Shown here piece by piece: positions 9,611 to 21,580 of a stretch of DNA of 64,000 nt (the stretch's first letter is position 1; every line of letters begins with the position of its first letter). Location: contig NC_056002.1 in NCBI RefSeq assembly GCF_018446385.1, forward strand, positions 34,582,063-34,646,062. Direction: 5' to 3'. The notes below the pieces were generated by a model, which was given only the letters and a program-made list of their open reading frames with translations, had not been told where the DNA came from and did no database searches. The stretch is from Zingiber officinale. Lineage: Eukaryota > Streptophyta > Magnoliopsida > Zingiberales > Zingiberaceae. The translations under genes and the position numbers were made by a program.

Positions 9611-10416
9611 GTTATACGTTGTAGCAACTAACTGTCCAAGTAGCTATTACAAGGTTTAACAACTACTTGGACATTTAGCTACTACAATGTATAATAGCTT
9701 CTTGGACAGTTAGTCGCTACATGTTGTAGCAGCTAACTGTCCAAGTAGTTGCTACACATTGTAACAGCTTGGGTTTTTATGTTGTAACATAAATCCTAAT
9801 AATATATTAGGATTAGAGAGAATTACAACTTAAATTGAAATGACTTACCATCGAATCAATTGAGGAAAATGATGTTTAGTAAATGTTCTGCAAAATATAT
9901 AACCAAATAAATTAAATTTTCACAAAAAGATTATTAACATCGTAAGATTGTAAGATGTAGACTTTAAAAGCTCTTAGTGTTTCCTCTTTACTCTCAAATG
10001 ATTGGTGTATATATAACGTCCTTAAAACGATTAACTTGTGTAGATGCTTCCATCCAAGTGTTATAAACACTCGGCTGATACCCAATAATAGAATGTATGT
10101 TTTCCTCTATATTAAATAGATCATTTATAATCATGTATAAATAATATATTCGAATTAGAGGGAATTACAATACCATTGGTTATGAAATGTGGGAAATGAT
10201 GTTTGGCAAGTTTTCTATAAATTTTATAACTAAAAAAATTTAAGATTCTTACTTCATTATAAGAAAAGGTTTTTTTTGGACTCTCCAAGTAGTTGATACA
10301 TGTTGTAGTAACTAGGGCTCATACATTGTAGCTGCTACACGTTGAAGCAGCTAACTGTCCAAGTAGCTGTTACACGTTGTAATAGTTAGAGCTTGTACAT
10401 TGTAGCATAAATCTTA
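9611..10416. repeat. Unclassified repeat with inverted CCAAGTAG/CTACTTGG motifs
   Basis: Clusters of about 40-50 bp built from TAACTGTCCAAGTAG and its reverse complement, alternating in orientation, lie at 9611-9770 and 10270-10410. Two diverged copies of an AT-rich block (about 9800-9930 and 10143-10260, both with GAATTACAA and AAATGATGTTTGG) lie between them. This suggests a foldback or MULE-type non-autonomous DNA element. The Copia LTR abuts its left side and the solo LTR its right side, so its true ends and target duplication are not visible. Confidence 0.4.
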
Positions 10417-13400
10417 TGTCACGCCCCGAGGGAGTCTCTGTCCGAAGAAATTTCGGCAGCATCTCCCCTGTACGGCGGACAATCTGAAACTTTTCTACAA
10501 GCACTATATACTTCAGCCACATGCGGCTGGAATAATAACAATAAAAGAAAACAAACACCACGCAGTTAATATCAAATTCAGCCTCTGGCTGACACAACCA
10601 CGCAGTTAAAAATAAAGCAGCCCACTCGGCTGTACCAAAACCAAAACACAAAACTGCTAGCCGGCTAGACTTACACAACCAATAACATAAATACAAAATA
10701 CCACATAACAACGTCAACACTCCAAAAATAAAACCAGAGTACAGAGCTAAACAAACTGATACATAAAACAAACAAAACATACGTGAAACCGATAAGTCAT
10801 CTGATGTGACGTGGGGACCAGCAGACAGGATGCTCCAAGAGACACCATAACTAACCTGGTACCTGAAAAAGAGTATCAACGGGGTGAGTTCAACAACTCA
10901 GTGAATACCAATGGACATGAGTAGTAAGATATATCTAATGACAACAAACATGGAATCTGACTTCTAATCATATATAGGAATATGCAAAACCGAAAGGTAG
11001 CGAGGAAGTCTGTACTCACGGAACTCCTATCCGACATAAAAGGGTCGTCAAACCGAAGTGTCAATAATCATGTATGCAGGTCAAAAGTATGCACCAAATG
11101 CGGCAAACACAATCATAAGAATATAAATACATCAATGCATATGATGCTAATGATGCGTCCTGGTCACCCCGACGTCAGCCTCACACACAAAAGGCGAGAC
11201 CGAGTGGGTAGGGCTATGACAAATGTGCACTCTGTCACTCCTGATGAGTGACCGAGTGGACGGGATGCTGTCGGAGTACTCCCATCCTGTGACCCCAAAT
11301 CATAAATGGGGAGCTCAATGCTCTCAACTCGACACGATGACGGGAGGTATCTCTGCCAGCTACCACGCTGCGACCAACGGAGCCAAACAGAGACCACCGT
11401 CTGCCGGCTACTCTGTTGCTACACTAAATGCCGGTGAGCCAAGCAGAGCGGCCGGCTACCACGTTGGGTCATATGACCAACGGAGCCAACAATGAGAACC
11501 GCCACACACACGATATACCACTAAACCATGAGTGGGGTGTGTGCAGACATGTAATCGACGATGGGCTCAACCATAGTGGAGCCGATAACAGCATGCAATC
11601 ATGATGCATGTCACTATGCATAACAAAAACTGATCAACATAACCATATCCATATATACAAAATGGGTACTGTAAAAGCGATGGTCACATACCAAAACCTA
11701 TAGTACACAGGACAGATAGAATATCAAAAAAAAACCTATGTCCTGAACATAATAAATATGGACTAACCTGATCAGCATAGAAAAATCCATATATACATAA
11801 TATGGGTACCACAGTATCAGTAGGTCAATCCACGGATCTAGGGCATACAGGTCCTCTATGGTATAGCAACCTAGATCCTAAACATATCTCCTTCCATAAC
11901 ATATGTACCAACAATATGCACATATCAAGAATCAAGGTCTAGGTACACGAATCATATATGATATACAAATAGGGGTACACAAGCCAGTCATGGCATAAAA
12001 TCTAAGTATCAGACAATCTCGATACACATGACTGAAACCAAAAGTCCAGAACCTAGTCCTAACCTCAGTAAAACATGGTATGTCACTTATTCTAAAAACT
12101 AAGATACTCATGGTAATACAGTACTTATGGCAATAAATCACATGATATAAGCACGGATACGTCACAGGCGATAAACCTAACATGCTATGGATATCAAACA
12201 GTGACATACCAAAGACAAACATGTTCATTGCTTGTAGTTATAAAATACTATGCATATCCAACGACAATATCATAAAAGATAAGTCAAGAGGTACCCGCCT
12301 CCATACGCATGTCGTATCAATCTCAATCAAATCCAACGAGATCGCGTCCAACTCAAAGTCCTTCACATCAATTTAATTAAATAAATTAGCTAAATCAAAT
12401 CCTCGAGAAGCTAACGAAAAATCCAGATCCAATTATAAACCCTAATTGGATCATTTAACTCCTCAATCAATTCTAACTAATACATTCGAATTAGGACTTG
12501 CCATGAGCATAATCAACCATAGTAACTTACCCAAATTGGGATAAACCACCACTAATCCAAGGCTGGAATTACCATGATCAAATTACCTCCAAGAATCAGT
12601 CCTGATCCATATATTCCACTCATATGAACTCCAACGGCTGCTGTCCACCAAATCCATATCCCTAAATTAGCAATCCACTCCAAATTCAATTATCCCTAAT
12701 TCAATACATAACCCTAATTAATTATGTATCAAAATTTACTACACTATACCTCAATTCACAGCCGCTGTTGATCCGCAACTAGGGATAGTGTCGCCGAAAG
12801 GAGTAGCCGCTGCTGGTGACCAAGACTCTACAACCAGAGACCATCATTCTCAATTAGCACAACCATTCCATCCCACACACTGCTGCTCACAGCAGGACAC
12901 GAAACAAGCACAAAATCAAAAAAACCAAATCCTAAACTCTCACCTTCAATCCCACTGTCAACTTACTGGCGCTTGTTGTCATCTTCTCCAGCTTCTGGTT
13001 TTCCAGCGATCTAGGGCAACCGAGTCAACCAGGGTGGCGGCGCACAGTGCAGAGAACAAGAAGAGGGGCGGCAGAGGAGAGGAAGCTAGGGCACGGTGCG
13101 GCGCTGGAGCTCCTGTGGTCGGTGATCGGCGTCGGCTGTGGTAGTCTCCACAGCGAGGGCGATGGCAGAGGAGGCAGTCGGCAGCGTCGCTGGGATAGCT
13201 TCATGCGGGAAGAAAAACTCAGCCGGCGGCAAACAAAAAAAAATCTAGGGCACGCGAGGAAGAATAGATCAGGTCGGCGCCGAGCAAAGTAGAGGAGGAA
13301 AAGAGCTTGACGTCGTGGAAGAAAAAGAAATAGATAGGAAGAAACCGCCTTGGAGTGGTTTAGGGCAAAGCACAGGTTCGGGGGGGGGGGGGGGGAGAAG

Positions 13401-13617
13401 TAGAAGTGTTCGGCGAAAACAAAGAAGAAAGAAAAGCAAAAGAAAATGAATAAATCCAACTTTTCCTCGCTTAAATGGGGTAGTCTAAATAGGCCTTTTT
13501 GGGACCCACTTTTATTCCCGTAAACTCGTCCATACGAGCTCCGAAAAATTCCCAGAAAATTTCTAAAAATTTCGGAAAATTCCCTTATGAATATTCGCCT
13601 ATTTTCGGTATTTTACA
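10417..13617 (-). mobile_element. Solo LTR, Tekay/Del-like Gypsy family (copy 1)
   Basis: 3201 bp with TG...CA ends (TGTCACGCCCC at left; the minus strand begins TGTAAAATACCG). It is flanked by perfect five-base duplications TCTTA (10412-10416, 13618-13622). There is no second LTR, primer site or interior, so it is a solo LTR left by LTR-LTR recombination. Length and terminal sequence suit the long LTRs of Tekay/Del chromoviruses; the family call is from style, since no pol is present. It includes a 16-G run at 13380-13395. Small open frames within it are not genes. Confidence 0.85.
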
Positions 13618-14260
13618 TCTTAATAAAAAAAATATTGTATAGAGCTAAAAATTAGACAGTGGAGTAGAAAGACTTACGATCGAAAATGAAGAAGAGTGCT
13701 AAGCAAAGCAGTGTCGGCTTTATTTACGGTGGCAGTTTGGGGAGTTTTCAGCCAGTTCGAAAACAAGCATGTGGTTGTAGTTGCGCTTAGCTTATATCGC
13801 CTTTTGCTTTGCTCGTCGATAGGAGCGGAAGACGACGATAAAGGAAAGAGTGAGAGCGAGAAAAATTTAGATTTGGAAAAAAGTCAGCCACATGTTTTGA
13901 ATAGAGAGCAAAAAGGGAGAGAGAATAAAAGAAAATTAATAATGTAATGAAGTCGAGCCGACAATGCCACGTAATCGCGTCGCTTATGGTATAATGTATT
14001 TAAAAAATATTGATAATTATAAAATATAATTTTTATATATTTTATCTTAAATTATATTTAAAATTGAATTAAATTAATTTATAATATTAAGTTGTATATT
14101 ATAAGGTTTATAAATGAGATTCGTTATTCCCAGGTATAGTTGAATTGACTACTATAAGGTACATATTACTATAATGGGTAAGAAGTTGAATCTTAACAAA
14201 GCTGATACAAATACTCTCTTGATAATGGTCAACTACAACTTTTCGATTTACCTTCTCACA
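13618..14260. other. No recognisable gene
   Basis: Right flank of the solo LTR, then AT-rich DNA. An 83-codon open frame at 13696-13947 has no recognisable domain and no splice context. Confidence 0.5.
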
Positions 14261-14264
14261 TATA

Positions 14265-14480
14265 GCTATGTAGGTGGTCGTGAGGTGTTGTCATCATGAG
14301 ATTTAGGGTTCAAATTTCGGCATAGCCGAAGTAAATGTCTCCCTTATATGTTAGTCACCATTTCCAAGGCTAATAGTCACTCATGATTTATCTCCTCAGT
14401 GTTGACCTTGAGACAGATTGATAGAGACTCGAGGATGAATGTATTAATCTGTTGTCACCATGTAAGTGACCGTGTAGAGT
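14265..14480 (+). mobile_element. SINE-like element (tRNA-derived head)
   Basis: An A-box-like AGCTATGTAGGTGG is followed about 40 bases later by a B-box-like GGTTCAAATTTC. The body (CATGATTTATCTCCTCAGTG, then GACCTTGAGACAG) resembles plant Au-type SINE bodies and shares a short core with the SINE at 16460. The boundaries are uncertain and I found no convincing target duplication. Confidence 0.45.
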
Positions 14481-14499
14481 CGTTTGATGACAAATTTTA

Positions 14500-15650
14500 C
14501 TTTTTGATATAATAAATGAGATTCATTCTAGTCGTGGGACCCGTGATGGGGTAGATTTCATCTTTTAATATAATAAATAAATCGTGGGGTCAGTAGTATA
14601 GCGGATTCCACCCATACTACGGATTCCACCCAGGAACATGTTTGATTGGGTGCATGATTTTTTTTTAAAAAAAACACACTTTAATATATACATTTAAAAA
14701 AAAAATGTTTCGTCCACTTTTAATAATACACCAAAGTAAACAAATTTTAATGATTAATAATCACAACGAATTTGATTAAATTAATGGTAAATTGGTTTAC
14801 TATAATCACTACTACATTAGATTATGATTGAACAATCATTGTGTGTTTTGTTAAAAATAAACTTATCTTTCTAAAAGTAGATAGAATTAAAAGAAGTACA
14901 TGGAGCTGAATGAAACAAAGTGCATCAGATGAATTCGACAAGCCAGCTGACCCAAGTGAGTGGAACAAGCTAAATTAGTCATGTGGAGCGGGCAATTTAG
15001 ACAATTCGAAAAAACCAAGCAACCTAATTCGACCACCTCTTGCCAGCCGAACAAGCCAAGTGGACAAGACAATATCATGTTGTATCGGTACAGTTTGAAT
15101 ATGTTTTTATAATTTTAAATATAAATATATATTAATTTTATTAATATATAATTATTGAATATGCTCTAGATTTTAAGATGTTAAATTAAAATTTCAACAT
15201 TTTCTCATAAGATAAATATCTATTAAATTTTTATTTTTTAAAAATAAGATAATTTTTAATATTTAAAACTAAATATAAAATTATAAAATCATTTGAAATA
15301 TTAAAAATAATTATAAAATTATTTTAAAATCTTAATTTTTAATGCATTTATAATTTTTTAAAAAATTTATTTGAAATGTTTAATAATTATATTTTTTAAA
15401 AAATAATAAATTATTTTAACTATTATTATTAATAATTTGTGTATAACAATATATTTAGAAAATAATAAATTAACTAAATAAAAAACTAAATTTTAGGAAT
15501 ATGTAAAATTTATTAGAAATTTTCAGAATTTTAATTGATTTTTATATATTTTAATAAAATAATTTAGTACTCAAAGTTTTAACAAATCTATTTGAACTAT
15601 TATTTAAGGTACGAGTTTATTGATCCTCATTATTCTATTTTAATTAAATA
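14500..15650. other. AT-rich intergenic DNA, no gene seen
   Basis: Very AT-rich with many short A/T runs. No domain-bearing open frame and no element ends could be identified. Confidence 0.5.
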
Positions 15651-15657
15651 ACTCTTA

Positions 15658-16377
15658 GGCTATATTTGATTGGATGTAATATAATCTTACTTGTAATATA
15701 CTCAAATTTGTAATGTAATGGAATGTAATCTTGATTACATTACTATATTTGATAATGTAATGTATGTAATCTTTGATTACAAGGATGATTACATTCTTTT
15801 GTTTGGTGTCCATTATTTTTTTATAAAGAATGTAATTCGTATTATTATAAAATGACAAAAATATCCTACCGATGGCCGCCGCACTTCTGCCGGAGCTTGC
15901 GGCAACCAATGGTCGTCGCCTCCTCCGCCGGTAGCCGCCACCGGCAACCGGCGACGATCGCTGGCGGCGGTCGACGGTGGTCGCCGACGATGATCGTCGG
16001 CGGCAGTTGCCGGTGGCAGCGGCGGGCGATGGCGGCGGTGGCGGCGGCGACAGCGGCGGGCGGTGGTTGCCGACGGTCGACGATGGTCGCCGATCGCCGA
16101 CGGCTAGCGACGACCAACAGGCTGGGTCGACACCGGTGGGCAGCGCCAGCCGACGGCAGTGGATGGCGGCCACGGTGAACTAGAGGTATATTCAACATTT
16201 AAATTTTGGTTAAACGGTGACCTCGTAATGTAATCCGATTACATAGTATTTACTTTGTAATCCAGATTATAAAATTTTACTACTTTTTGTAATCCAGATT
16301 ACATTACATTACAAATTTAAAATTAAACCAAACAAAATAATCAACCTTGTACAGATTACACCCTACCAAATATAACC
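15658..16377. mobile_element. Tourist-like (PIF/Harbinger) MITE with a GC-rich core
   Basis: 720 bp flanked by TTA duplications (15655-15657, 16378-16380). Inverted ends are GGCTATATTTGATTGGATGT at left and the reverse complement of CACCCTACCAAATATAACC at right. Subterminal regions repeat TGTAATC/GATTACA. The middle (about 15865-16183) is a sharply GC-rich block of GCCG, GGCGG and CGACGATCG words. It is open in several frames on both strands, a composition effect rather than evidence of coding. Confidence 0.75.
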
Positions 16378-16459
16378 TTAATTTTTTAAAACCTAAGTTG
16401 TCCATCGCTGCTACTCTCTTCCTCCTGCGTCTATGCACTCCACTAACACCGTCCATGCA

Positions 16460-16683
16460 GCCCCACGGGCTGGATCAGCTGGTTAGGTGCCTGCAGCTTG
16501 CCACTGAAATCGTGGGGTCGAAGATCGCCAGTTGCACTCAGGGATAAAACCCTGATCTGCTGCGCCAAAAATTTCTTCAACCCCCAGTCACCTATCCTGC
16601 CCAGCATTAACCGTGATTTACTCCTTCTGGAATCTTATAGAGCCGGGGTCAAGGGGCCACTAAGATGACGATTCCACCTTTTA
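16460..16683 (+). mobile_element. SINE with 20-bp target-site duplication
   Basis: 224 bp with pol III A-box-like (CAGCTGGTTAGGTGCC) and B-box-like (GGGTCGAAGATCGCC) motifs near its left end, a body containing CGTGATTTACTCCTTC, and a short T-rich tail (CCACCTTTTTA). It is flanked by 20-bp direct repeats, CCACTAACAYCGTCCATGCA, at 16440-16459 and 16684-16703 (one mismatch). This is a textbook target-primed insertion of an Au-like plant SINE. Confidence 0.85.
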
Positions 16684-16703
16684 CCACTAACATCGTCCAT
16701 GCA

Positions 16704-18590
16704 AACAACTGACGTCAACACTACGTCCCTTTCTGCCCACTGTTCTAATCATCCCTGTCCTCCGCACTTGCGCCACAGAAGCCAGCGTGCCACAAAGGGA
16801 CGCCGTAAGATCACAATGCCTGCAGTGACCCCTGCGGAGGGACACCACGAGGTCACAGCACCCCCTCCACAACCTCACAACACCCTAGTAGTCATTGTGT
16901 CGGTCACACTGGAACGATAAAAACCGTCTATTTAAAACCGTCTATTTCAAACAGCATGGTACAACATTTCAAACCTTGGCAAGTAATTAGCTCATGTGGA
17001 GTTTGCAGATAAAAGGTGGAAAAGAGTAATAAAAAATATGTAGCTTGTCCAAAAAAAAAATTCCAAACAAACAAGACGGTTTATGATTGCAACCAGTGCA
17101 AGATGCTGTAAGCATCAAAGTTTTTCGGCTAAGAACTACATCAACCTCAGAATTGCTGAAGATGTAAACAGAAGTAGTAAAACAACTGCATCTAATTAAC
17201 AAGCTGTTGTAGAAACATGTCATCAAGCTCATATGGAATTTTCGGTTAAATAACAAAATTGTAACAAGCACAACATATCCCATCATCTCGAAACCAGTTT
17301 GCATTTGTCACTTATGTTGAAGCAACTGTTCATCAGGATTGCGCTTCTGCTTCAGAGTTACTTTGTCTACGATGATGACATAAAACTTGTTTTACCAAAT
17401 CTGCATTTATCGAGTCGGTGCAGGAAATCATTATCAGTAAAGATTGCTCCAGCATATACATGGGGAGGTAGAGGAACAAGATCAGAGACTCAGGCATACT
17501 AGAAATAATACAAACTTTCTGAAAGCTAGTTGTTTATTTGAAATTTCATTTGAATGAACTATAAATTATAATCAGCATCCATAAATCAGGAATAACAGCT
17601 CCAGAATAGTTGGGACTAACGGTTTTTTGTTGTTATATCCATGCATCAGTGAGCATGATGCAGTTCTTTCTACCATTTGTTAGGCGGGATGCATTAGAAA
17701 TAGTCAAAACTCACAAGTATAACTTAAATTACACTCTTCATGACCGATCTTAACTATTCGCCAGAACAAGTAATTTATCAGTCTTCATTGCGTAAATTGA
17801 TAGATGTTTCAATCGGAAACACTGCATTATGCCAAATGGTCTTTTAACTCAGCAATCACTGAAATGCATGGTCAAACTCATGTTGCCTTTTATTCTAATG
17901 GAATATCACAGCAGCAGCAGCATTTATGATGCCTTTCCAAATATTTGAGTTTCATTATGTCTCGATCGACCATCATCACGTCAATGCAGGTATATGATAA
18001 ATAACACTACTTTAAGGAATAAGTTTGCTGATAGAACTCTGCGCCGTATTAGTAATTACTTCTCCCTTCCATTTCAAGGTTTTACAGAAGGAGTAGGTGC
18101 CAGTAGGCCATGAGTTATGAATAAGCATCACATTATAATCAAACTCAGCATCGTCATTAACGGATAAAATGCTGAAGATGTGTGTTGACAGACCAATGCA
18201 GATGGATATACTCAAGAACTAAGCTAGCAAAAGATGTCATCTCCAATTGTTTACATTGTCACCCTTCTATAAATGCCAAGGTAAAAAGAGATGCAAAAGA
18301 AAGGGATCCACTTAGAGACACAAAATCCTATGTTCACAAGCCATGTTCCGTTTTTCCCTTATGAATTATTAATCATAGCACCAAAAGTAATATAAAACTA
18401 TCACCATTGTATCACAGAACTTTTTAATTTTTCTGGGCAAAAAAGGTATTAACTTTATGGACTACTTAATTAGATTTCATCATCCAGAATCTGACGCATA
18501 AGAAGATAGTTTGCATGAAAATCCAGTAGTTAAACAAACATGTATGAGTGTAAAAGAAATATTTACTTGTAAAAGAGTAGATACTGACCT
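16704..18590. other. Intergenic and 3' flank of the minus-strand membrane-protein gene
   Basis: No domain-bearing open frame on either strand. The stretch next to 18590 should include the 3' untranslated region of the downstream-pointing minus-strand gene. A moderately GC-rich patch at about 16700-16910 is unexplained. Confidence 0.5.
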
Positions 18591-21124
18591 TTAATAATTC
18601 TCGGCCACAGGTCTAGAAGGGAAAAGTCTCAGAAGAAAAGTTACTAGAGACCATAAACAAACCACACCAAGAACTTGGAAAACAGCTAACATGGAAATTA
18701 ATGCACTACTTCTTTCCATTGCTGAGTTTGTTGATGCATCTCTCATTAAGAACATTAACCTTTCCATAAAGTTTGCTGCCTTGCTCAACTGATACAATCT
18801 ATAAACCTGTAATATGTATTAGTTTTTTTAAGAACAGCATCAGACAAAAGAAGCAATATTCAAATTGTTACCTCAAAGATTATTGGCAATGTAGGCCAAC
18901 AAGAAGAATTGCAGTCAGTGAGGCGTATCTCAAATGCATATTGTACAGCACATCCCAATAGAAACGGGGTAACTGCAACAACAGCAGGAAGACCAATAAC
19001 TGGCCAAACAACATAGGCAGCAAGAAGAGGTGCAAAAATCTTGAAACCCATGGTGAAGAAGGAATATGAAAGGTATCCTCTAAGGCCTGTGATAAGGCTC
19101 CACCTTTTTGGACTGAATTCAAGATATGGACGCTGAACATGATCAGTAATGGATAAAAATGCAGCAAGCCCAGCATAGAATATTATTTCTGCAGATAATG
19201 AGGCAACAATCTCTGCAGAGAGCATTTAATGTATCAGAAGAAAATAAAAATATATATATATGAAGCACTATGTAGCTTAAGTAAGATTCAACTGGCATTT
19301 CATAAAGTACTTTCACTAGGAAGATGATTATTATCATGAAATATGATGAAATAGTTCCATTAAGGCAGAAAAGATTGACCAAAATATTTTAGCAAAGTGT
19401 TACAATTTATATTTCACCTATGTGAGTTACTATTCAAATATCCTCCATCAATTTTGTTGAGCAGGTTATGTTTAAAGTGATCCTTGAACACAACAGTAAT
19501 AAGGTGGCTTTCATACAGTAGCCTTTCTGATTAATGTGTTTCTAGACTTACCATCATACCATATCCAACGAATTTTTCTCCCTTAGTTAGAAAATGATGT
19601 TGTATCAGAATAAAAGGCAATCACTTTGAATGAGCCTAGTCCATGTACTATTTTTATAGAAGACAAATTATCTATTTATTAACCAAAAAGAAAAGGAGAA
19701 AAATAATAGTTTTCTGGTATAATTATAGTTTCTGAAACCAAGTGGAAATCAGCAAAAGAAACCCAACATGTCATGTTAGTCACTGCTATTAGTTCTATAT
19801 ATATGGAACTTATCCTACCTATACCCAAAAGTATAGTTTCTTCTGAGAATACGATTAATGATGAGGTTGTTTAGTTTTTATACTTATAGTTAGCATAATT
19901 TCCTTTAGTTGCTTTGCAAATAAAACGTTCAACTCTAATTGATGGAATATGTATAACAATGGAATCTATCAATTTCATTGGACCTACTCACATCGCCTTA
20001 ACTTATTTTCTCAATTGTTGTGTCCACAATTACGTGCATGAAAGTCATATTTAGACTTTTTCCCCATTTCAAGTAATTCCACAAATCCAACTCAATGCTT
20101 TCTAGTTAATTGTGCTGCTTTTACTTGATGCCAAACACTCTCAACTCATGAGGCAAGGTTGTTGGGACCATGGTATGGTCTTGGTTGTAAGGTTAATAGA
20201 TTTTATTGATCATTCAAAGTTCATCATAGATTCTGTAAAATTGGTGTTAAAGACAACAACAAACTCATCGGTTTGCGTAACAGACAGAAAACATTGATTC
20301 TCTCGATGCCAGTGTTAGATGGCGAAAGAGAATTATTATCTGTTACAAGAGGAACCATCTCAACATCATGGCGTAAAAGCAAGTAATTTTCCAAGAGTAA
20401 CAAATACCTGAAAGGACCTCATCTCTCAGGACTGATTCAATTACACTTCTGAGAAAAAATTGGGGAAGCACTGCCGAAGATATCAGAGCTAGAGGACCCA
20501 AGACCCACACGAGAGATCCTGCGCCATCCTTGAGAAGGGGAGAAGCCAGCTTTCTCTCTTCCACTGTCTGGTGAGTTAATCCACAGAAAGAGGCAGACCC
20601 TGACTTCCCACTAATGGAACCAAAATTTCCCTTTCCATTAGACTCAGACTGAGCGATCGAAGAAGATCCCTTCGAGACAACTGAGGACCTTCTGGAATCC
20701 GAGTCGAAATTGGAGGAATTGGCCTCCCTGTCCGCTGCACCATTGGACTTCTCCGAATCAGGCAAATAGGAAAACACTTTCGATCGACCTTACAGAAACC
20801 CCACCAAGACGACGTCAAGATCATTTTTTTTCCGTATATAATTGATGAAAGAGGCAAAAGGATTTACCGCCGGAAACTTTCCCGAAGCTAAAGCTACGGC
20901 GTTCCCACCGAAGCATAGAGTATGGGAACTGCAAGGTAATATGAGGGTTGAGGGTCTTTGGTTTGCGTGAATTGTGGGGGGAGAAAAGAGCTTACTGCGG
21001 CGCGAGGAATGGGGAAGCTTCGACGACGGGATCCAGACGGCGTCTGGGTAGAAGATGAGGGAAGCGAGAGGCGGAGCAGGCGGCGGTTATAGCAGCAAAC
21101 GACCTGCGTCATCGTCGTCGCCAT
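18591..21124 (-). CDS. Plastid-type multi-pass membrane protein, unknown function (5 exons)
   Basis: Exons on the minus strand are 21124-20996, 20928-20868, 20788-20408, 19212-18872 and 18806-18591. All junctions are GT-AG and the phases agree, giving 375 residues. The N-terminus (MATTMTQVVCCYNRRLLRLSL...) is rich in Ser, Arg and Thr with no acidic residues, like a chloroplast transit peptide. A Ser-rich linker follows (about 75-115). About five hydrophobic segments come next: LVWVLGPLALISSAVLPQFF, the IVASLSAEIIFYAGLAAF region, two in the FAPLLAAYVVWPVIGLPAVV-to-LLGCAVQYAF stretch, and SMLAVFQVLGVVCLWSLVTF near the C-terminus. Between them the soluble piece has HVQRPYLEFSPKRW and PIIFEVYRLYQL. 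I believe this is a conserved plant family but cannot name it. An in-frame ATG 12 codons upstream (21160) is possible; I chose 21124 for its Kozak-like ATGGCG. Confidence 0.85.
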
Positions 21125-21580
21125 CGCATCCGGAAGCAGGTGTTCTTCCAAAAATCTCAAACCCTCGTTGGCCGCCTTCAGTGCCTGCCGCCTTGTCCAG
21201 TTTAGTTTCTTCTTTAAGCCGTTGAAACCTTAATGCGATGTATGTTAAATAATTTTAAGGCGAAAATAAAAATAACACTCATTTTATTTTTTATTTTTTA
21301 AAAAATAACACTCTAATGTATAATAATTAATACTGTGATTTAGACAAAATTGAAATTATTTTAATAAAATTAAAAGATAAAAAATATTTTTATATAAAAA
21401 TATTTTTATATAGTAATTTTGATAAAATTAAATTAAAAATATTAAGTCGGTTTAAATATTCTAATAACTAAGTGCAACAGAGAATGGAAGATTTACTCTC
21501 TCTTCAATTCCCTTATATGCATTATTTAATACAACAATGCCCATCAACTGGGCACGAACTGCTCCATGAGAATGCACACA
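21125..21580. other. Promoter side of the membrane-protein gene, then AT-rich spacer
   Basis: The 5' leader and upstream region of the minus-strand gene, followed by AT-rich DNA up to the hAT relic. No clear TATA box was identified. Confidence 0.4.

Noticed and set aside
12788-13459. Overlapping open frames of 81-144 codons
   Set aside because: They lie in the GC-rich end of the other solo LTR; same reasoning.
15852-16198. Four overlapping long open frames on both strands
   Set aside because: All lie in the GC-rich MITE core; low stop-codon frequency there follows from composition, and the translations are low-complexity Arg/Gly/Pro/Ala.
16460-16683. tRNA gene suggested by the A and B box motifs
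   Set aside because: No cloverleaf can be completed, and the 20-bp flanking duplication shows a SINE.
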